Positions 59,529 through 64,000 of a stretch of 64,000 nt of DNA are shown one piece after another. Every line of letters starts with the position of its first letter. Positions within the stretch are counted from its first letter, which is position 1. This DNA comes from Paenibacillus pabuli NBRC 13638 (GTDB lineage: Bacteria; Bacillota; Bacilli; Paenibacillales; Paenibacillaceae): NCBI RefSeq assembly GCF_001514495.1, contig NZ_BCNM01000001.1, positions 682,001 through 746,000 of the forward strand, in the 5' to 3' direction. A program made the translations under genes and the position numbers. Under the pieces are notes generated by a model that saw nothing but the letters and a program-made list of their open reading frames with translations, was not told the origin of the DNA and made no database searches.

Positions 59529-60761
59529 TCAGAAAGCCCAGTCACCTTTTAGGAAGATGGCTTCACGCTCGCCATTCGCTGTCACGCCGTATATGTTCGT
59601 TTCCGGCGATCCCATCATGAAGTCCACGTGAGTAATGCTGGAGTTCATGCCGCGAGCTGCAAGCTCCTCGGTTGACATGGTTTTCCCACCATCGATATTG
59701 AAGGCATAGGAACTGCCGATAGCGAGGTGGCATGAAGCATTCTCATCATATAGCGTTGTGTAATAGAGAATACCGCTTTCCGAGATTGGTGAATGGAAGG
59801 GCACCAAAGCAACCTCACCGAGGTAATGGGACCCTTCATCCATGTTAATGAGCCGTTCGAGTGTATCCTGACCTTCTTCGGCATGAAAATCAATGATGCG
59901 TCCCTTCTCAAATGTTAGGGAGAAGCGATCAATAATACTTCCCCCATAACTGAGTGGTTTGGTACTGGACACTTTACCGTTCACGCCGTATTTGGCTGGG
60001 GCAGTGAATACTTCCTCGGTCGGAATATTGGCGACAAAACGAGTGCCTTGTTCATTAACACTACCAGCCTGCGCCCAGATATGTCCTTCAGGAAGCTCAA
60101 CGGTAAGGTCTGTTCCAGGTGATACAAAATGCAAAGCTTTATATTTTTTGCTGTTCAGGGCAACTGCTTTGTGCTCCAAACGCTCAATATGCTGCTCCCA
60201 AGCTGCTACTGGATCATCCAGATCGGCTCTTACAGCAGCAAAAATGGCTTCCCAGAGCTGATTCATCTGCTCGGCAGCTGGAAGGTCGGGAAACACTTTG
60301 GCGGCCCAATCCGGTGAAGGACAGGCTACTCCTGTCCAACTCATTTTGTCGGCCTGCTGATATTGACGGTATTTGGACATCGCCTGACCGTATGTACGCT
60401 GATGGGTGGAAATGCGTTCTGGATCGATTCCTTTCAATAGGTCCGGGCTGGATGACAATACGGTCAGGAATGCAGCATTGTTCGCTGCCAGCTCCTCAAG
60501 TTCAGCGGCATGCCATTTCGGTGGGTCTTGAAAGGAATCCTCAGGCGCCATTTCAAAACGTAATCGATTGACCGTCTCGTCTCCGTATTTGACGATGACA
60601 TTCTTAGCTCCGGCCTCGTAGCCTTTGCGCACCAACAAACGCACGAATTCAGCTGTATCAATCATGGCGCTGATGACGAAGATTTGTCCGGGCTGAACGT
60701 TGGCTCCAACTTTTACGGCCAGTTCAGCATAATGATCCAGTTTTTGTTCAAAACTCAACAT
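59529..60761 (-). CDS. M29 family aminopeptidase (paralogue 1)
   Basis: A 410-residue metal-dependent aminopeptidase of the AmpS/PepS (M29) family, cytoplasmic. Signatures: YAELAVKVGANVQPGQ at the start, GVACPSPDWAAKVFPD, EGHIWAQAGSVNEQGTRFVANIPTEE (in part), the metal-site segments HYLGEVALVPFHSPIS and NASCHLAIGSSYAF, and the end MNSSITHVDFMMGS. ATG 60761 has GGAGGAA upstream on its strand. It is in tandem with a 410-residue paralogue upstream, 82 nt away. Confidence 0.92.
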   Translation of the reverse strand: MLSFEQKLDHYAELAVKVGANVQPGQIFVISAMIDTAEFVRLLVRKGYEAGAKNVIVKYGDETVNRLRFEMAPEDSFQDPPKWHAAELEELAANNAAFLTVLSSSPDLLKGIDPERISTHQRTYGQAMSKYRQYQQADKMSWTGVACPSPDWAAKVFPDLPAAEQMNQLWEAIFAAVRADLDDPVAAWEQHIERLEHKAVALNSKKYKALHFVSPGTDLTVELPEGHIWAQAGSVNEQGTRFVANIPTEEVFTAPAKYGVNGKVSSTKPLSYGGSIIDRFSLTFEKGRIIDFHAEEGQDTLERLINMDEGSHYLGEVALVPFHSPISESGILYYTTLYDENASCHLAIGSSYAFNIDGGKTMSTEELAARGMNSSITHVDFMMGSPETNIYGVTANGEREAIFLKGDWAF

Positions 60762-60843
60762 ATCAAGTTCCTCCATATCATGAATGCCCCGCTTACGCAG
60801 GAAAAGAGAGGAATGACCCTCTCTCTCATCTACACCGTTTAAA

Positions 60844-62076
60844 TTAGAAAGCCCAGTTGCCTTGCAGGAAGATCGGTTCTTCGCTGCCTTCGGAAGTGAC
60901 ACCGTGAATGTTCATTTCTCCTGATCCAATCATGAAGTCCACATGAGTGAGACTGGAGTTCATGCCATGGCTGACCAATTCATCCTTGGACATTGTTTTG
61001 CCACCTTCCAGACAGAAGGCATAAGCGTTACCGATCGCCAGATGGTTGGATGCATTTTCATCAAAGAGGGTGTTGTAGAACAAAATATTCGTATCGGAAA
61101 TTGGCGATTGATGCGGAACGAGAGCTACCTCGCCCAGATAATGGGCGCCTTCATCCATTTCAATCAGGCTTTTCAGTGTATCGAGTCCTTGATCGGCAGT
61201 ATAGTCAACGATCCGACCATTTTCAAAAGTCAGGGAGAAGCCGTCAATCAGGTTGCCGCCGTAACTCAGAGGCTTCGTGCTGCGTACAGTGCCATTAACT
61301 CCGGTTTTGAGTGGAGCGGTGAACACTTCCTCTGTAGGCATATTGGCAACGAAGACATGTCCTTGTTCATTGATGCTGCCACCGGATACCCATATATGAC
61401 CTTCGGGAAGTTCAATCGTAAGGTCTGTGCCAGGGGCCGTATAGTGAAGCTTTTTGTATTTTTTTTCGTTAAGCAGATCGGCACGAGAATCGAGATTCTT
61501 CAAATGCGTTTTCCATTCTGCGACAGCATCCTGTTCTCCAATGCGAACGGTTTTGAAGATAACATCCCACAATTTATCGATTTGCTGCTCTGCCGGAAGA
61601 TCAGGGAATACTTTGGCTGCCCATTCAGGAGAAGGAACGGCTACGATGGACCAACTGAATTTGTCTGCCATTTGATAGGAGCGATATTTTTCCAATGCTT
61701 TACCGCGAACTTTCTGACTTGTCACGATCCGTTCCTGAGGAACACCAGCAAGTAAATCCGGGTTTTCTGCGATAACATGCAGAACGGCGGCGCCTTCTTC
61801 AACAAGTTCGGTCATTTCACCTGCAAACCATTTCGGCTCAATGGAGAATGATTCTTCTGGTGCCAGATCATAATGAAGACGTGTGATTACCTCATCACTC
61901 CAGTTCACTTTGACCAGTTTGGCACCTGTCCCATAAGCCGCTTTGACGATCAAACGCACAAAATGTGCTGCCGAGATGGGTGCGTTCACGACAAGAGTCT
62001 GCCCCGGATGGACATTGACACCAACTTTGACAGCCAGTTCGGCATATTGCTGTAAATTCAATTCAAAATTGTTCAT
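60844..62076 (-). CDS. M29 family aminopeptidase (paralogue 2)
   Basis: A 410-residue M29 aminopeptidase, the same length as its downstream tandem copy and alike throughout: YAELAVKVGVNVHPGQ, VAVPSPEWAAKVFPD, HYLGEVALVPHQSPIS, NASNHLAIGNAYAF and MNSSLTHVDFMIGS. The likely metal ligands are conserved in both. GGAGG lies just upstream of its ATG on the minus strand. The pair probably arose by duplication and may differ in peptide preference. Confidence 0.92.
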   Translation of the reverse strand: MNNFELNLQQYAELAVKVGVNVHPGQTLVVNAPISAAHFVRLIVKAAYGTGAKLVKVNWSDEVITRLHYDLAPEESFSIEPKWFAGEMTELVEEGAAVLHVIAENPDLLAGVPQERIVTSQKVRGKALEKYRSYQMADKFSWSIVAVPSPEWAAKVFPDLPAEQQIDKLWDVIFKTVRIGEQDAVAEWKTHLKNLDSRADLLNEKKYKKLHYTAPGTDLTIELPEGHIWVSGGSINEQGHVFVANMPTEEVFTAPLKTGVNGTVRSTKPLSYGGNLIDGFSLTFENGRIVDYTADQGLDTLKSLIEMDEGAHYLGEVALVPHQSPISDTNILFYNTLFDENASNHLAIGNAYAFCLEGGKTMSKDELVSHGMNSSLTHVDFMIGSGEMNIHGVTSEGSEEPIFLQGNWAF

Positions 62077-62290
62077 GCTATTTTTTCCTCCAATTTGGTA
62101 TAATGTCGTAGCTGTTTGTTATTATAGTCCTCATTACAAGTATGTAAGGAGTTAGTATGGTTCCCTCATTGAATAAGGTATACGTTGCTACAATATATAT
62201 TGTACAATTAACCAATAATAATTACCAAACTAGGTTTACCATAAATTGTGGAGACCCGCAACAGTTGAGAGATAAAAGGAGAGAACGATT

Positions 62291-62557
62291 GTGAATATTG
62301 AGATTATTCGTGCAGAGATGCGTCGTGAAGACGAAAAAAATTATGTAGGGAATACGGTTTTTCGTGCAGAAGGCGAAAAGTCAGTATATGAGATTACGTT
62401 CATGAGCAAGAACGGCAAGGATTGGGATTATAGTCTGCATTTCACCGAACAGTCCGGGGATGAAGAGGAATTGCTGCGCATGGACGAGCTGCTGGAAAAC
62501 GACGACGATATGTACAATCAGCTGCTTGATGCGGCGCTGGATGCTTACCCGGCGTAA
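62291..62557 (+). CDS. Small acidic protein of unknown function
   Basis: An 88-residue acidic protein with strand-rich content in its first 60 residues (EIIRAEMRRED, NTVFRAEGEKSVYEITFMSK, DWDYSLHF) and an acidic helix at the end (LLRMDELLENDDDMYNQLLDAAL). GTG start after AAAGGAGA. It is well formed and likely real, but I know no function. A terminator follows. Confidence 0.7.
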   Translation: MNIEIIRAEMRREDEKNYVGNTVFRAEGEKSVYEITFMSKNGKDWDYSLHFTEQSGDEEELLRMDELLENDDDMYNQLLDAALDAYPA

Positions 62558-62604
62558 TATGTCCGAGATTCCTTGTTCTAATATGGGATGTAGCTGATTA
62601 TACT

Positions 62605-62646
62605 AGACGGTGTATGCCTGAAACAGGGTGTACACCGTCTATTTTA
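62605..62646 (+). terminator. Intrinsic terminator
   Basis: AGACGGTGTA pairs with TACACCGTCT around a 16-nt loop, followed by ATTTTATT. Confidence 0.82.
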
Positions 62647-62740
62647 TTGGATGTAAGGAATAGATACTCCAGAAAAGGGAAGTCTATGACAGATGAATGG
62701 AACCAGAGAGACAATCCGCCTGAATGGGAGGTAACCGTGA

Positions 62741-63550
62741 ATGGCATCTGACAATCTGATTACAGCAGGGATGACGGGACTCGAAGAAGTCGCGCACGAT
62801 ATCCTCAGTCTGCGTACACTGTTCGTTAATGTTGTGTTTATCGGTGAGCCGGGAAGCCGAAACTGGGTGCTCGTGGATACAGGAGTAGCGAGTTTCACCG
62901 ATCAGATCCTTCATGTTGCAACTGAACGCTTTCCTGGTCCTCCGTCTGCGATTATATTGACACATGGTCATTTTGATCATGTAGGGACCGTCATCGAATT
63001 GGAACAATTCTGGGGTGTCCCGGTGTATGCACACCCGCTTGAACTGCCTTATTTGACAGGTGTGAAGGATTACCCTCCGGCGGACCCTACCGTAGGTGGA
63101 GGTTTGATGGCACGGTTGTCATTCACGTATCCCAATGAAGCCATCAATCTGGATGATCGGATATTCAGTCTGCCGGATGACCATTCCATTCCAGGAGTTT
63201 CGGCTTGGAAATGGATACACACCCCTGGTCACACGCCGGGGCATGTTTCACTATTTCGTGAAGAAGATCGTATCCTGATTGCCGGAGACGCGATTGTCAC
63301 GGTAAAACAGGAATCGCTCTGGAATGTGCTGCTTCAGGACAAACAGTTACACGGTCCGCCCGCATATTTCACGACAGATTGGCAAGCGGCTCATCAATCA
63401 GTACATCATATTCGCCAATTGCAGCCGAAGGTTGCTGTTACAGGGCATGGACATACCTTAACCGGCGATATGTTGAGGGATTCGCTGAAGCAACTCGATC
63501 TGGATTTCGAAGAAACTTCCGTTCCGGATCATGGCAAATATGTGGACTGA
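62741..63550 (+). CDS. MBL-fold metallo-hydrolase
   Basis: A 269-residue metallo-beta-lactamase-fold hydrolase, likely binding two zinc ions. The main motif THGHFDHVG (HxHxDH) is at about residues 76-84. The second His is in HTPGHTPGHVSLF, the bridging Asp in IAGDAIV, and the last His in VTGHGHTL. There is no signal peptide. The closest general type is the glyoxalase II-like/lactonase-like MBL group, and the substrate is unknown. GGGAGG precedes ATG 62741. Confidence 0.9.
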   Translation: MASDNLITAGMTGLEEVAHDILSLRTLFVNVVFIGEPGSRNWVLVDTGVASFTDQILHVATERFPGPPSAIILTHGHFDHVGTVIELEQFWGVPVYAHPLELPYLTGVKDYPPADPTVGGGLMARLSFTYPNEAINLDDRIFSLPDDHSIPGVSAWKWIHTPGHTPGHVSLFREEDRILIAGDAIVTVKQESLWNVLLQDKQLHGPPAYFTTDWQAAHQSVHHIRQLQPKVAVTGHGHTLTGDMLRDSLKQLDLDFEETSVPDHGKYVD

Positions 63551-63621
63551 CTGAGCCGGGGTTAGGAATACATTCCAAAGAATTGTGGAAGGGTTCTATT
63601 ATGGCACATGAGCCTATAGAG

Positions 63622-63655
63622 ACAGCTGCGAAGCGCCGCGGCTGTCTTTTTTGTC
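63622..63655 (+). terminator. Intrinsic terminator
   Basis: AGACAGC pairs with GCTGTCT, with a GC-rich partly paired loop, followed by six T. Confidence 0.82.
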
Positions 63656-63761
63656 TTTCCATGATGAATTTGTTCTCTATCATAGATTGGTATTTTGTGC
63701 CCGGGCATGATATAGTCGAGCCGTATAATATAACCTTAGTATGCAGGAGGTACATATAACG

Positions 63762-64000
63762 ATGACACAGCAGAATGCAGCTTTTGAAGAACAATTTGGA
63801 GGTATACCGGCTGTCTGGCTTCGCTTTGATCAGTTTGAAGCAGCTGTCATTCCAAGCGTGGGTGCCAACCTTGTCGCTTTCCGCGATACAGAGCGGGGAT
63901 TCCGCTATTTGCGGGAGCCGGATCAGGAGCATATGGACGATTTTATGGCTGCTCCTGCCGTATATGGAATTCCGATTCTTTCTCCACCAAATCGCTATGA
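63762..64000 (+). CDS. Aldose 1-epimerase-like protein, partial
   Basis: The first 79 codons of a gene cut by the window end. The product begins MTQQNAAFEEQFGGIPAVWLRF and contains AAVIPSVGANLVAFRD and GIPILSPPNRY, the N-terminal pattern of galactose mutarotase-like aldose 1-epimerases, which act on hexose anomers. GCAGGAGG lies 11 nt before the ATG. Catalytic His and Glu residues lie beyond the window, so activity cannot be judged. Confidence 0.8.
   Translation, partial: MTQQNAAFEEQFGGIPAVWLRFDQFEAAVIPSVGANLVAFRDTERGFRYLREPDQEHMDDFMAAPAVYGIPILSPPNRY

Noticed and set aside
60943-61755. 270-codon plus-strand frame
   Set aside because: It is antisense to the second M29 aminopeptidase, which has clear family motifs and a ribosome site.
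1-64000. CRISPR array, rRNA or insertion sequence
   Set aside because: I saw no regularly spaced repeats, no rRNA signatures and no transposase-like protein.

Overview
The window looks like chromosome of a spore-forming Paenibacillus or close Bacillota relative. The evidence is strong AGGAGG-type ribosome sites with frequent TTG and GTG starts, the spore genes cwlJ and gerQ, a BclA-like collagen-repeat protein, and a PBSX/skin-type prophage. No taxonomic search was possible, so the genus is an inference.

Positions 1 to about 38.3 kb are the right-hand part of a contractile-tailed prophage whose gene order matches the Bacillus subtilis PBSX (xkd) and skin (yqb) elements. It opens with a sparse control region: an ArpU-like late regulator, a coupled pair made of a metzincin-like protein and an NlpC/P60 protein, several small unknown genes, and a ParB-like/methyltransferase fusion. 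Packaging and head genes follow (small and large terminase, portal, head morphogenesis protein, XkdF-like protease/scaffold, major capsid, YqbF to YqbJ-like connectors). Then come the tail genes (YqzN-like, sheath, tube, chaperone with a -1 frameshift site, tape measure, baseplate hub and wedge, J protein, fibre, XkdX-like) and lysis genes (holin and a GH25-M23-SLH endolysin). No integrase, CI-type repressor or attachment site is visible, so the left end lies outside the window.

The prophage carries cargo in two places. A membrane protein with a HEPN-like Rx4H motif, with its own terminator, sits between the tube and chaperone genes. Beyond the endolysin (31.2-38.4 kb) is an AT-rich block with two related promoter-hairpin-terminator units that look like small RNAs, a two-helix membrane protein, a lipoprotein, an HExxH protein, an FRG-domain protein, a three-gene operon with a LexA-type box in its promoter (WYL-like fragment, winged helix, YolD), and an AlbA_2/Schlafen-HTH protein. 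These are the best candidates for undescribed phage-defence or superinfection-exclusion functions.

From about 38.9 kb to the end lie ordinary chromosomal genes: the collagen-like spore-surface protein, a DUF2500 protein, an SDR dehydrogenase, a secreted tandem-barrel protein, cwlJ-gerQ, a sigma-DUF1835 fusion, a secreted alkaline phosphatase with a possible Pho box, a CNNM/CorC-type transporter, an ArsR-like regulator next to a five-gene oligopeptide/dipeptide ABC transporter whose promoter carries a matching inverted repeat, a secreted small protein, an ECF sigma/anti-sigma pair, tandem M29 aminopeptidase paralogues, a small acidic protein, an MBL-fold hydrolase and the start of an aldose-1-epimerase-like gene cut by the window end.
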